Origin: Mitosporidium daphniae
Taxonomy: Eukaryota > Microsporidia
Assembly (NCBI RefSeq): GCF_000760515.2
Contig: NW_013546722.1
Span: forward strand, 1 to 64,000
Direction of reading: 5' to 3'
DNA: 64,000 nucleotides
Positions 32,226-43,432 of this stretch are shown here, in pieces (position 1 is the first letter of the stretch; each line of letters starts with the position of its first letter). The position numbers and the translations under genes were made by a program. The notes below the pieces were generated by a model. It did not search any database, had not been told where the DNA came from, and saw nothing but the letters and a program-made list of their open reading frames with translations.

Positions 32226-34909
32226 TTAATTAAGATCATTGTTCGAAGTAGCAGGTTGGAAATTGATACCATGGAGGAAGCGGGTGATGGCAACGACCAG
32301 TGCATGTTGAGCACGCACTCCGTCTAGCGCATGACCTTCGCCGGGAAAGCAGAGAAGTTTGGGTGCGATCCCAGAGATGGACTGCGAAAAGCGAATGCCA
32401 TTCAATGGCGGAACGCGGCGATCCTCCAAGCCAACCAATATCAAAAGCCGGCGACGAGCCATTGGCGCTGCTCTAATGGGTGAACGAACCCAAAGTTCAT
32501 CGTATTGCTTGGCCGTGGTCAGCTTAGAAAAATCTCCTGCAAGAGGCAAACCTGCCTCGTTGGTGGCCCACTCTGGAATGTCCGAGTTGCAAAGCAAAAG
32601 CGTAAGGTCTGTCACCGGATTGATCAAGATCAGCCCTGCAAAGGGGCATCGATCTCCGGGTGACTCGCTTTGCGACTTTAATTTTCTTGGCTCCTCAGAC
32701 GGGTATTTGGAAGTGCAGCCAGTAGCAAGCCAGGCGCCAATATATCCGCCGTGGGACCCGCCCATGTAAAAAAGGCGTTTCGGATCGATGGGAAATTCGG
32801 TTAATGCCCACTCGGCCACAAACTACACTTGTCAATCATGGGAAGGTATACAAACTTTGACCTGTTGCACATCAAGCTCGCCAATTCGGCCAAGCAGAAA
32901 GGAGAGCGAGGCCATGTCGTAACTAGAGGAGCCCGTATAATTGACTATGAATTATCAATCAACAAGCCAAACCAAAAAGAAGCATATATCCTTCACTAAG
33001 AAGATGATCATAAGTACGGCTCCATTCAGATGCATACGCGGAATGCGGGCCGCCGTGTGCTATCACTATGAGTGGCGAATTTGAGCTGATATTTTCCTTT
33101 GTATTGAGGCCTGTCTCTAAATACTTGGCTTCCAAGCCTGTCTGCAACGCTATGTCTTTGTCGACAAGAAGAACATCGAGCACAATTGGTGCACTGATAT
33201 ACTCTGGAAAAGCCGCTTGGAATTGATGGCCAAGGTCGAAGCGCCTGCAACGCCATTTCTCAGATAAAGTGCAAGGAGAAAGCTTCCAAATACGTTGGGG
33301 CAGGAATGAAGATATGCTCTTGCGATCAGTATCATGATCAAGGGTCAAGACATGACTTTGGACTGTAACGTCTGGACGGCTTGGGACCTCAAAAGCAACC
33401 ATATGAGGTGGCATGCCGAAAGAAGAGCATTGTCCAATGCCAATCATCACTGATCGAGAGCCCTCAAGAAGAATAGCATCCAATACGTTAAATGAAGAAA
33501 GGGGCCCGTTATATGGTGAAACAATAGGAAAAACTATACGTCGTTGCGTGTCAATGAGAACGGAAATCTATCCTGTAAATGAACTTTCCTACCTTCTGGA
33601 AGGCAACATGACAACCCAATATAATCATACCGCCAATCGTATAATTAAAGAGTGGCCTTGCGTGAAACAAGGTCTGCAAATTGAGATCTGCGAAATTCAT
33701 ATCAGGTGCAAAAGGAAAAAGCGTAATTGAGGGGGTATCCTCTCCATTTCGAATCTATCGTCAATAATAAAGGGCAGTTATTACACTTCCAACAATAAGC
33801 GATTGAGCACTGTAGTGCGCATCAATAAATCTTGACTGTAGCAGAAAAAATCCTCCCTTTCCAGCGGTAACAAGCGCTGTGAAATTAATTCCCTTTTCGA
33901 CTATTTGGGCGACAATGGCGGGTGAGCGGCGATCAATTTTAGAGCTAGGAGCTTGGCCATTACGGGCCGTGATGTGCAATTTAGGACTACAATCTTCATT
34001 TTGTTTTGGAAACCCCGGATCTAGTAGAAAAAGATTGCTCTCTCGGTTATTGCAATAGGCAAGACCGAGCATAATAGGAGCTGGGGCCAGCATATTCGCC
34101 AAAATCAGCTGTCTACCAACGTGTTCCACCCAAATAGCCTAAAGTAAGGGAAGCGAACAACCTCAACCACATAACCACATTTATCTGGAAGCATGATATC
34201 AGTAACGAGTCCTGTAGAAATATCTGCGACAAATAGACATGGACGTCTGCGGCCCACGAATCGTTCACCAAAATCTGGCCGGTAGCGATGTCGACCAACA
34301 ATTGGATCTTCGCAGCCCTGATCAGGCTGACCCTTTTCCAGACAGTACTCATCCAAATGATCCGTCCCCTGATTGTCTTTAAAAAATTCTACGCCCTCTG
34401 CAACGTAAAGGAAACAATTTTCGTCGAAAGACCATGATGGTGCAGGTGAAAAGGGGTCTGCAGGAAAGTTCAACGCATAGCTTACTTTGAAAGTAAAAGG
34501 GGCCGTGGTCTACTTCGATCGTTATGGGCGTTCCCGTAGCATCGCAGCGTGATACTCGCATCCAGCGGGTGGGTTTGGTCTCCTCAAGTTGTACTCTGTT
34601 GGTAGCCTCGAAAAAGGAGACCAGATATTTGCGCGAAGGCGAGTATGAGTGGGAACAGCACCACTGGTCCGTTCTTAGAATTGGACCATAAATTGACTGA
34701 GTATCTGCCGATGGCAGGACAGTGCGATCATTAGCTCTACTAGCGAGTAGATGTGTGCTTGATTGAGAAAGTTTTATTCGTGCATTTTCGCGCAATGAGT
34801 GCTCGTCAAAGGAAACATTAATGGAACACATTATTGTTGATCCATCTCCGAGGATAGAGCATCCTGAGATTGCCCCTGCGGTTTGGAGTGGTCCGAGATC
34901 AAGCGACAT
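32226..34909 (-). CDS. APEH: Acylaminoacyl-peptidase, S9C prolyl-oligopeptidase family (7 exons)
   Basis: The exons are 34909-34486, 34457-34162, 34138-33785, 33754-33593, 33567-32973, 32944-32856 and 32822-32226, with introns of 28, 23, 30, 25, 28 and 33 nt. They encode 838 aa (human APEH 732). The hydrolase domain has HGGPHSAYASEW, the nucleophile serine in YMGGSHGGYIGAW, PVTDLTLLLCNSDIPEW, the acid in LVGLEDRRVPPLNG and the histidine in PGEGHALDG. The N-terminal part forms the beta-propeller (FDENCFLYVAEG). It removes N-acetylated residues from peptides and oxidised proteins in the cytosol. Exons in the propeller half are supported mainly by frame and composition. Confidence 0.87.
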
Positions 34910-34957
34910 TACTGGCAATCTCAAATAAATTTTAGGCGGGAAAAGATGACATTTGTA

Positions 34958-35050
34958 CTTTTACGTTAAATTAAAATCCGAATGGAGTTCGTTGTAAATT
35001 AAAATTCTAATGGGGTTCTTTTTAAATTAAAGTCCGAATGTAATTCCCCA
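34958..35050. repeat. Degenerate tandem repeat, three copies of about 30 bp
   Basis: Units of the form TAAATTAAAATCCGAATGG.GTTC repeat about three times with substitutions between the divergent starts of the peptidase (34909) and the GON4L-like gene (35121). It may contain the AT-rich start-proximal element in multiple copies. Confidence 0.65.
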
Positions 35051-35120
35051 CAGGGCGCCAAACAACACATCTGATTGCAGTTGTGTGCATTACACTTTCA
35101 AATTTTTATTTTCTCCCTCA

Positions 35121-37467
35121 ATGCTCGACGATAGGGGAGGTGCCGGTGATCTAATCTCGACGCTCTTTGACTCTTCAGATGTGGAGCGCTTGATTGTCGA
35201 AAGCATAAACGGATTTGGACTGCCAGCGTGGCCTCTAGAACAACTTCACAAAATTGGGGCCGATTTCAAAGGGAAACCCTCCAAGGAGGAGACATTTTTG
35301 AAAGCCAATGCAAATTCGGCCGTCAATAATACACCACCAGAAGACTTTTCAGAAGATGTCGAAGAATTTGCTCGGCAATTTGGCCTCGATAAGCTGGAAG
35401 ATCCTAATTTTTTGGAGGGTGCCGATAGCAAGCCTCTCTCCACATCTAGTGGTCCTGTAGATACCCAAAAAGCACTAAACAATGTCGAAGCCATCAACCA
35501 TTCATCAAGCTCGGCGACCGGGTGCTGGCAGCCGTTTAGCGCGTCGGATGCTATCTTGGACTCTGTCCTCACCTCGGCGGTAAGCAGTTCAGATCAGCTT
35601 CTTTCCTTTTTGGAGGAAAAAGGCATCAATAGCTCCCCGATCGTAAATCAGCGTCTTGCTGCTGATCAGACACCATCAACCCCATCCTCCTCGTTCCGAA
35701 CGATTTCCAGAATGGCGTTCAGTTCACCTCCCAGTAGCATTGGTACACTTTCTTTCTCCATAAAAGCGGGACGAATCATGTCTTCAAAGCGTGAAGAAGA
35801 AGAAAAGCTTGGGATATTCCGCACACCCAGCTCCAAGCGACGGTTGGATTTTCTCAATGCAAAGCCAGTCTTGGAGGATGATGCCGAGATCAAGCGTACA
35901 AAGGAACCAAGTAGGTTGACTGTTGGCCGCGCCGATGAGGGCGTTCTTTTGATGAAGGAAAATATTGATCCAGTTGGAATCGGATCTCCCCCGCCAGTGA
36001 ATACGACTCCACGATCGCCGTTTGCAGAGGTCAATAACAATCCCTCGGCGCGCCCACGTTCACATTCTTTGCTTACGCAGTTTTATACTGCAAATGACCC
36101 CAATTTTGTGTCGATGGAAAAACTTTGCAAAAATTTGCTTCCTGTTGGATCCGTTCCATACGAGCAGGAAGAGGATCCTGTTGATGCAGAGTATCGAAAA
36201 TTTATCAGCGACACTCTTTCACCAACTTCAGATAAAGATGAGACAGCAGAAGATGATGAAGATGATGAGGTTTTTGAAGTAGCCGCTTCTGACCTCGTCC
36301 ACATCAAACGAGCACCCTCTTCCTGTGGCCAGGTGGGGTATCGCATTAAAGAACGAGAGCTCAATGGGCTTATTGCGGATTGCCACCAAATCATTTCGGC
36401 AGACTCGATAAATTCACCGTTCCAGAAATTGGAGTTCCAACCTTCAGATCAAGGTTTTGCCGTGCCAGCGGTAGAAGGGGGAACTGCAAAGCAAGCTTCC
36501 ACACCTGAAAAGCTCCTTACTAGGGTCACTCTGCTAATCCAAATCCATGTCCAGCTTCTTTTTCAGCAGTTTGTTCTGTGTGCAACGCTTGCTTCTGGAT
36601 GCGAAGAGGCGGCCTCTATGGCTAAAATTGTCTATTCAATGCTTGCCGAGTTACGGATGGAAGGTGAGCGTTCACTGACGATGCTCGGACGATTGCTACT
36701 ACCTGATGCGGCCCCCCCTTCTCATTTGCCCAATATGTTGGGCGCTACAGCCATACAAGAGCTTTCTGGGGGGTTTGAAGCTCCTACACATTATGGCTCC
36801 CGGTTTCCAGGGCCTAGCTTGGCTTCTGTTTTCATGGTACCAGGGCTAGAGCGGCTTGCAATGCTACGACCGACACTTGATAAACTTGGGTTGGTGGCAA
36901 TTTCTCCGCCAATAAACTCCAGCTGTAACCCCACACTGCGGGAAGGACCGCGGGACCTTCCTTCAATGATGCAGGTGCTTTTCACACTACTGGGACCAAC
37001 TTTGCTGGAACAATGGAAGTGCCTTCCTTTTAAATCAGGTAAGTGTCGATTTTGACTTTAGATGTCACCGAGCGGATTCGCTTTCTTGATGCGGAGGATC
37101 GGCTACTGCTCCGAGGCCTTTGTAAATATGGCACAACAAGCTGGGTAAGGATCCATGCTGAGCTAGTGCCAACCAAGCTACCCAAGCAGCTCGCTACTAG
37201 ATACAAAAATCTTATTTCTCGGACAACGCCACCGAATCCTGTAAAGGACTTTTATTTTCGGCAGTTTCTGCCCCTCTCCACAGATGAACGCCGCATATTA
37301 TTGCATGTAACTTGGCTCATTTATGGTAGGGTGTCCAAAAGCATGGCCTCGAGTTTGATGTGATTGCGGCAGAGATGTTACCGCATCGCTCCCCAGCGTT
37401 CTTGCGGCGGTGGTGGCTAGAGCAGCATCAGGCTGATTCCGGAAGAGGAATTTTACAAGCCCATTAG
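35121..37467 (+). CDS. GON4L-like SANT/Myb nuclear protein (3 exons)
   Basis: Exons 35121-37038, 37062-37306 and 37330-37467, with two 23-nt introns, encode 766 aa. The C-terminus is recognisable: RFLDAEDRLLLRGLCKYGTT, ELVPTKLPKQLATRYKNLIS, PPNPVKDFYFRQFLPLSTDE and PAFLRRWWLEQHQ. These match the paired Myb/SANT-like region of GON4L proteins (DELLALGL...W..I...LP.K...Q...R.KN...PENPIK). The first 450 residues are acidic and serine-rich, and the middle has helical segments. GON4L proteins act in transcriptional repression and cell-cycle control. The two introns fall in the diagnostic C-terminus. Confidence 0.68.
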
Positions 37468-37668
37468 GGTTGGGGTTAAACCCTCGGGCTCACTGAACCC
37501 CATCGAAACTATACTCGATTGCAATCTCAACACCAGTGCCGACAAGCAATTTTCATTAAAATTTTGTCTTTTAATTCAACTTCAAATAATTGTTTTAATT
37601 TACAAATTGGTGGCGATTGGTGCGCTTGGCATTAAATTTTCGGAATTCATTGGGTCCATTCTGCTACC

Positions 37669-40473
37669 ATGTTTGCGTCGACAGCCTATGAAGGGGACCG
37701 CCCCGACTCTTCTGATATAGACCAATCCAACCTACAGACAATTCTGGAAATCCCAAAAATGCTTCCGGAAAAAATCCAAAAAGAGCCTGCCACTGGCGGT
37801 GACTCACTACTCCGTGCTCAGCGCATGTCACTGGTGCAGCTTTATCTGCCCGTAGATATAGCCAAAGAATCCATCGCAGCAATTGGATCCATCTCATGCT
37901 TTCAGTTTCGAAATCTAAATGAAGATAAACCTCTTAACATGCTATTGTATGCCGGCGAAATGCAACAACTAGACGACTGCGAGCGACGTTTAACACTTCT
38001 CGCCAAAGAAGCAGAATCGATGGGGCTTTGGCAGATCTCCGAAATCTCGCTAAAAGAAGCAGCAGCAGCAGCTTCGTCCGTCATTAACGGCGAAGATGCC
38101 AAAACGGCATCGCGACGATCAGCGGGGTTGCCTGGAACAATGGCCAATCCGTTCTCCCCCATTACCATGCTGCCAGCTTCGCTGCAGGAACTTTATGATC
38201 AACTTTCGGAGCTGGAAAAACGAATTCTACAGCTAAAGTCTTCTGAGGGGGAACTACGCGAGCGCCAACGCGAATTGATTTCGCGTTCAGCTGTGCTGAC
38301 AGAAGCTGAGCGGCTTTTTTCTGAAGAGCGGCCGCATGCTGACATTGATGTAGATAGCTCAGTGCATAAAGGATCAGACCTCCTGACTAGCGCAATAGGT
38401 GCCATTTCAAGCGATTCGCCAAATTTTCTTGGATTTGTCGGAGGCATCATTGATCACTCAAAAAGCGCTGTGCTGCAAGGGATACTTTGGCGCGCTTTGC
38501 GTGGACATCTTTTCATGAGAGTGATTGACGCAACCGCACGAATTGAAGATGTATCGGACGATGTGAGAGGATCCGACCTTTTTGTGGTTGGCGCGAACGG
38601 CGCTGCTGCACTGGCCAAGGTGCGAAGGCTTGCGCTTTCACAAGGCGCCATCATTGTCTCCATTAGCGACAGCGATGCTGAACAGCGGGCCCAAGAGGCG
38701 GCCCAGGCTGCAAACGGGCTTCGCGAGCTTGAGGGTGTGCTAGCATCCACTGCTGCCACTAAAAGAAGCATGCTTGTGGGGCTCACATCTGCGCTACCTG
38801 TGTGGCGTGCTTTCGTGTTGAAAGAACGCGCACTCTTTTCTTCGCTTAATATGTGCCAACGCGAGGACGAGCATGAACGCCTGGGAGGCGCTACCTTGGC
38901 AGCCGCAGGTGGCTGCTTAGTAGCTGAGGGCTGGGCACCTACTTCGATGGTTGGAAAATTACACACTGCACTGGAACGCGCACGGGCTCGCACAGGAGCC
39001 CCCGTAGCTGGCCTCTGCTCAGAACTTGCGGCAATCCCGCTAGACAGGCACAGTGAAGAGAGCGAGTTAGCCCTGACGCCCCCAACGTCCTTTGTTTTGA
39101 ACAAATTCACAGGCCCTTTCCAAGATCTTATTAATGCCTATGGCACACCAACATATGGGGAAATCAATCCCGCGCTTTTTGTTCTCGTAACTTTTCCTTT
39201 TCTTTTTGCAGTGATGTTTGGTGATATTGGCCATGGATTTCTAGTTTTACTGGCCTCTGGGTACCTCATATTACGTGAGCGCAAATTAGAACGAGCACCG
39301 CTCATTGGCGGTGACATCTGGAGTTATGTCTTTGGAGGCCGTTACATTATCTTCCTGATGGGAGTCTGGTCTATTTATATCGGATTCATATACAACGATT
39401 GCTTTTCGCGCTGTCTCGCTATCTTTGGAACAGGCTGGGAATGGCCGACCGAAGAATCGCCAGGCGGGCCTTTGGTGGTTCCCATCCAAACTGGCGTCCC
39501 CTTTTTTGGCATAGACTCCTCCTGGGTGACTGCACAGAATTCTCTGGTTTTTTTCAATGCATACAAGACTAAACAAGCAATTTTGCTTGGTATCCTTCAG
39601 ATGCTCTTTGGGCTGATCATCTCCGCGTTCAATTATTCCTTTCGTGGCGACAGGCATTCATTTTTCGGCATTTTCTTACCGCAGTTCATCTTTTTAACGT
39701 GCACGTTTGGATATCTCGGAATTCTTTTCGTGGCCAAGTGGGTTGTACAGACACCCACATCGCCATCATTGCTTTTGATGTTTGTAGACATGTTCTTGTC
39801 GCCGGGTAATGTCGATCCTACGCGAAGGTTTTATTCGGGCCAGGAGCTCGTTCAGGGCCTTTTGGTGATCGTCGCGCTACTTTGTATCCCTTGGATGCTG
39901 CTTTACCGTCCGCTTGCCCTTCATTTTGATGCCAAAAAGGCTGCTATGAAAGCTCAAAAGAAAAGCCCTTCTAACAAGGACATACCGCCTTGTAATTTTT
40001 CGCCTAATAGTGTTCTTCAGCATTCAGATGTTAGTAGCCCCAAGAACACGCTCGATACCCACAAGGATGAAGACACGGAGTTTTCCTTGGCAGATGAACT
40101 ATTACATTCCGGTATCCACACAATTGAGTTCTCTCTCGCATCAATCTCAAATACAGCCTCATACCTACGGCTTTGGGCGCTCTCGTTGGCGCATGCACAG
40201 CTTTCAGAGGTGCTTTGGGACTTGATTGTGGAGTTTGCCGCTTCTGGGCCCATTATTGGCGTCATAGTTTTCATTTGTTGGTTTTCGCTAACGATCGCCA
40301 TTTTAGTGGCGATGGAGGGCCTTTCCGCATTTTTGCATGCCCTGAGGCTGCACTGGATCGAGTTCAATAGCAAATTCTTCCTGGGCGAGGGTAAGCCATT
40401 TGAACCGCTTTCTCTTCCTGCCGTGCTCTCTCGGGATGCCATCCGCCGCTTTGACCCTGATGATGGCGAGTAG
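37669..40473 (+). CDS. VPH1: V-type proton ATPase 100-kDa subunit a
   Basis: The product is 934 aa, single exon. The N-terminal cytosolic half starts RAQRMSLVQLYLPVDIAKES with a coiled coil around residues 180-220 and the conserved FVGGII. The membrane half has YGTPTYGEINPALFVLVTFP, FPFLFAVMFGDIGHGFL, FGGRYIIFLMGVWSIYIGFI, HTIEFSLASISNTASYLRLW and LSLAHAQLSEVLW, which include the essential arginine (YLRLWALSLAH). It ends with LHWIEFNSKFFLGEGKPFEP. It forms the proton half-channels of the Vo sector that acidifies vacuoles. It is among the longest intronless frames in the window. Confidence 0.97.
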   Translation: MFASTAYEGDRPDSSDIDQSNLQTILEIPKMLPEKIQKEPATGGDSLLRAQRMSLVQLYLPVDIAKESIAAIGSISCFQFRNLNEDKPLNMLLYAGEMQQLDDCERRLTLLAKEAESMGLWQISEISLKEAAAAASSVINGEDAKTASRRSAGLPGTMANPFSPITMLPASLQELYDQLSELEKRILQLKSSEGELRERQRELISRSAVLTEAERLFSEERPHADIDVDSSVHKGSDLLTSAIGAISSDSPNFLGFVGGIIDHSKSAVLQGILWRALRGHLFMRVIDATARIEDVSDDVRGSDLFVVGANGAAALAKVRRLALSQGAIIVSISDSDAEQRAQEAAQAANGLRELEGVLASTAATKRSMLVGLTSALPVWRAFVLKERALFSSLNMCQREDEHERLGGATLAAAGGCLVAEGWAPTSMVGKLHTALERARARTGAPVAGLCSELAAIPLDRHSEESELALTPPTSFVLNKFTGPFQDLINAYGTPTYGEINPALFVLVTFPFLFAVMFGDIGHGFLVLLASGYLILRERKLERAPLIGGDIWSYVFGGRYIIFLMGVWSIYIGFIYNDCFSRCLAIFGTGWEWPTEESPGGPLVVPIQTGVPFFGIDSSWVTAQNSLVFFNAYKTKQAILLGILQMLFGLIISAFNYSFRGDRHSFFGIFLPQFIFLTCTFGYLGILFVAKWVVQTPTSPSLLLMFVDMFLSPGNVDPTRRFYSGQELVQGLLVIVALLCIPWMLLYRPLALHFDAKKAAMKAQKKSPSNKDIPPCNFSPNSVLQHSDVSSPKNTLDTHKDEDTEFSLADELLHSGIHTIEFSLASISNTASYLRLWALSLAHAQLSEVLWDLIVEFAASGPIIGVIVFICWFSLTIAILVAMEGLSAFLHALRLHWIEFNSKFFLGEGKPFEPLSLPAVLSRDAIRRFDPDDGE

Positions 40474-40615
40474 AGCAAATAAAGATTAAAAACTGCTTGA
40501 TGCGCTGGAAAGATTTCTCCAACAATACTTGTGGCAAACAAAATCCCGAGGGAAGGGATTCACCTGATCGATCCGATCCCTGATCAACATACGTGTTCGG
40601 AATTTATTTTCCAAA

Positions 40616-41785
40616 ATGTCGATGGAGGCGATTTTGGTATTCCCATTGACGGGCGTTGAGGAGGCTTTTCCATTGCCAAAGCCTGCCCTGCTCGGGAAAC
40701 TACCTCCCTGGGAGTATGATCCTGTCGAAGACCTCATCAAGACGTTTATCGTGCTTTTTAACGAGTATAATTTGGTTGTTACAGATTCTCCATTACAGAC
40801 ACTGTTGCATGTGCGTGAAGGCCGTCAGGCCCCAACCCCAGACACCGTCGCGGCAATAGCTGCTCAATGCTCAAATTGGATGGCACAGCATGTTTTATTG
40901 CGGGATGTGGCGCGAAAAACGCCTAGCGGTACCTTGCTCGACCTTGTCGCCGATCAGTGTTATATCCGCGTTGAACAGCAATTGAACCTTTTTTCTTCCA
41001 GGCGGGCTAGTCTGCGATCACCCCGCGGGTTACCTGAGCTCACATATGGCGAGCTAAACAGCATGCTTGTTCGCGAGCTGATTCTTGACAAATATTGCAA
41101 CGAAGGGAGTTTCTTTGTCGATTTTGGGTCCGGAATAGGAAATGTCGTTCTGTTGGCTGCAATGAAATGCGCTAGGGCCGTTGGCGTGGAGTGTCAACCG
41201 CATCTGCATCAATTTGCGGTTGCTTACAAGAAGGCAATGGCAGAGAAGCTTGCTGCAGTTGGCTTCTATGAATATTCCAAAAAGGTTTCATGGGACACCC
41301 AGTTGATTTTGGGCGATTTTCTTTCAGATGCAGTGCCTCTTGAGCTATTGCGGAATGCCGATCTTGTACTTGTGAATAATTTGACTTTTCCACCCACACT
41401 CAATCACAACCTTGTCTTACGGTTTCTCGATCTGAAGGCGGGGGCATATGTGATCTCCTTGGTGCCCCTTCTGCGGACTAGGGTCAATTTTGGTACTACC
41501 GGGACAACCTCAAGCGTCACTTTGAGCTCCAGTGCCGAGGAAACTTGCCCACGCACTGGCACCCGGTCCAAGTTCAAGAGCACAATCAAAGCTCAAGGGC
41601 CTGCTACATCACGGCGTGCTAATCATAACCCTAGCCTTGCGCCGACCTTCAGTGGCAACGACATCGCCGCAGCCATTTTCGAGCCCCATGTCGAGCGTAT
41701 TCCCTATGGCGCAGGGATGGTTTCCTGGGCAGCGGCCGCAGGCACTCTTTTCGTGCACCGTGTCAAAGTAAAACCGCTCTACTAA
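40616..41785 (+). CDS. DOT1: Histone H3K79 methyltransferase Dot1
   Basis: The product is 389 aa, single exon. The DOT1 fold is clear: LTYGELNSMLVRELI, the SAM-binding loop FFVDFGSGIGNVVLLAA, acidic E in AVGVECQPHLHQFA, and the catalytic-pocket motif DLVLVNNLTFPPTLN followed by LRFLDLKAGAYVISL. The N-terminal 150 residues carry the helical cap. A basic segment near residues 310-340 (RTGTRSKFKSTIKA) could bind nucleosomal DNA. Dot1 methylates H3 lysine 79 in chromatin and lacks a SET domain. It ends 28 bp before the next plus-strand gene. Confidence 0.93.
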   Translation: MSMEAILVFPLTGVEEAFPLPKPALLGKLPPWEYDPVEDLIKTFIVLFNEYNLVVTDSPLQTLLHVREGRQAPTPDTVAAIAAQCSNWMAQHVLLRDVARKTPSGTLLDLVADQCYIRVEQQLNLFSSRRASLRSPRGLPELTYGELNSMLVRELILDKYCNEGSFFVDFGSGIGNVVLLAAMKCARAVGVECQPHLHQFAVAYKKAMAEKLAAVGFYEYSKKVSWDTQLILGDFLSDAVPLELLRNADLVLVNNLTFPPTLNHNLVLRFLDLKAGAYVISLVPLLRTRVNFGTTGTTSSVTLSSSAEETCPRTGTRSKFKSTIKAQGPATSRRANHNPSLAPTFSGNDIAAAIFEPHVERIPYGAGMVSWAAAAGTLFVHRVKVKPLY

Positions 41786-41813
41786 AGCATCTGATATTTT
41801 TGATTTATTTTGC

Positions 41814-42476
41814 ATGCTTGAGGGAACTAATGCTGCATCATTACTCGCCAATTTTAAAGGTGTATCAGCTCGTTTTACCGTAGATCTTCTCTGCTTTGAG
41901 GAGAGATTGCGACAGAACTACGCGGCCCTAGCGCGGCTTCGGCGGCGCCACCTAGGTAAGTATGTGACGAAACGCCATCATTTCTAGGCGAACCATCGGC
42001 GATCATATGTAGCATACTTTATTCTTGCACTTGCAATGCTGATAAGCGTCGTCCTATGGTACTTCTACTTCCGTGCATTCGCCACGCGGGTGGCTGCTTT
42101 CGGATTAACAAGCGTCAACAGCGCGTCCGACTCCACTTCGTCTTTGATTTTACGGACCGCAGATTGGATTGTGAGTGGCATCGCTGTTGTCGCGCTGATC
42201 ATTATAGCAATTTTAGTATATCTCCGCTATTGGAGTGTATCTATTTCTAGTGCGCGTAAGTTTGAGCGTCAGCTGCAAAAAAGTCTCACAGACTATGGGA
42301 TGGCCCTGCGGGAGGATGGAGCCGGATCTCGAAAGTCTGTCGCAGGCTCTACAGCATGGGGGCCACGGCTTGTCTTTTCTGCAGAAACAGCTGCGCCCAA
42401 GTGGCGCGAGGCGTGGGACCTTTATCGCGAAGAAGCGTTTCGCCGTCGTTTCGTCTCCACGGATAAGGCCAGATAG
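41814..42476 (+). CDS. SPO7: Spo7-like regulatory subunit of the Nem1 phosphatase (2 exons)
   Basis: Exons 41814-41955 and 42013-42476 with a 57-nt intron encode 201 aa. The N-terminal helix has LLCFEERLRQNYAALARLRR, followed by two membrane spans (YFILALAMLISVVLWYFYF and WIVSGIAVVALIIIAILVYL). A cytosolic part follows with WREAWDLYREEAFRRRF. Topology and the ExxLRxxxxxLxxxRR helix match fungal Spo7, which activates Nem1 to dephosphorylate lipin and control nuclear membrane growth. The acceptor was chosen because the nearer TTTCTAG would shift the frame into stops. Confidence 0.66.
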
Positions 42477-42633
42477 AGCGAGATGCTTCCAGATAATGCC
42501 AGATAACTCCAGTGATACACTTTGATAGCGATCCAGTAAATAGCTGATAAACAACTCAACATGAGCGATAAAAAATTGGCCGATTAATTGGCTTACATTG
42601 GAGACTCTGGTTTTTTAGCAAAGTTATCTTTCG

Positions 42634-43276
42634 ATGAGTACTTTCCCCTTTCTGTGCGAGGGCATCGTGGTGCATGGTTTTGGCCGCGGATCTTCAGAAC
42701 TAGGGATTCCAACAGGTGCACCTATTGACCTCATCTATAGCGAATCTGGACTCTGACTCCGTCAAGTCGATCGTGCAGCGAGGCCTCACAAAACCAGGTA
42801 CCACCCACCTGTGATTAGCAATTTGCGAGTGTTTTTTCTTTATCTTTCATCTTTATAACCGATCCAATTTACACATGTTTCATTGAGTATATGTTGGCTA
42901 ACTGTTTGCCGCTAGGCATCTACTATGGCTGGGCGAGGGTCCTGCCGGCCGCGACCATATATCCTATGGTGATGAGCAGTGGTTGGAATCCACACTATGA
43001 AAACGAGGAACGCTCGGTGGAGGTTCATCTTATCGATGTACTTTTGGAGCCTTTTTATGGGTCTAAACTTTGCATCGTCGTTTGTGGTTACCTGAGAGAA
43101 GAGAAGAAATATGTCAACAAAGGTGAATACGCAATGGCTAACAGGCGAATGACGGCGACGCCCCTGCATCATTGATCTCTAACCCTCTAGATGCACTTGT
43201 CAAAGATATTTACAACGATATCTCCAACGCCCGTGAGTTGCTTAAAACTAATGGAGATGCTGCTCTGTTACAATAA
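42634..43276 (+). CDS. FMN1: Riboflavin kinase (4 exons)
   Basis: Exons 42634-42715, 42741-42797, 42916-43122 and 43191-43276, with introns of 25, 118 and 68 nt, encode 143 aa (human RFK 155). Exon 1 reads CEGIVVHGFGRGSSELGIPT, joined to AN, the flavokinase PTAN motif. Exon 3 has GIYYGWARV, MVMSSGWNPHYEN and FYGSKLCIVVCGYLREEKKY, and exon 4 adds the C-terminal helix DIYNDISNARELL. The enzyme phosphorylates riboflavin to FMN. Two of its introns are the unusually long class. Confidence 0.92.
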
Positions 43277-43432
43277 ACTGAATACTTGGTCGCAACCAAA
43301 AGCATCCCATTAAAAGTGCTTTTTTCTATCAAGATAAACAAGGCCTGGTCAGGCGAGGCGAGATAAGGTTTGCAAACATCAAGTCTATTTATAAAATGGA
43401 CCTGTTCACAGAGGAACAATAGCCAAGCTGGC

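Noticed and set aside
33593-33640. A longer intron in the peptidase gene starting at GTATGATT (minus strand)
   Set aside because: Continuing the exon to AAG and using the 25-nt intron 33592-33568 keeps an open, propeller-like frame.
38454-39110. 218-codon open frame antisense to the V-ATPase subunit a gene
   Set aside because: Serine/alanine-rich shadow of a conserved gene with no similarity of its own.
41956-41986. Short 31-nt intron in the Spo7-like gene ending at TTTCTAG
   Set aside because: It shifts the second exon out of the frame that encodes the membrane spans; the later ATGTAG acceptor keeps it.
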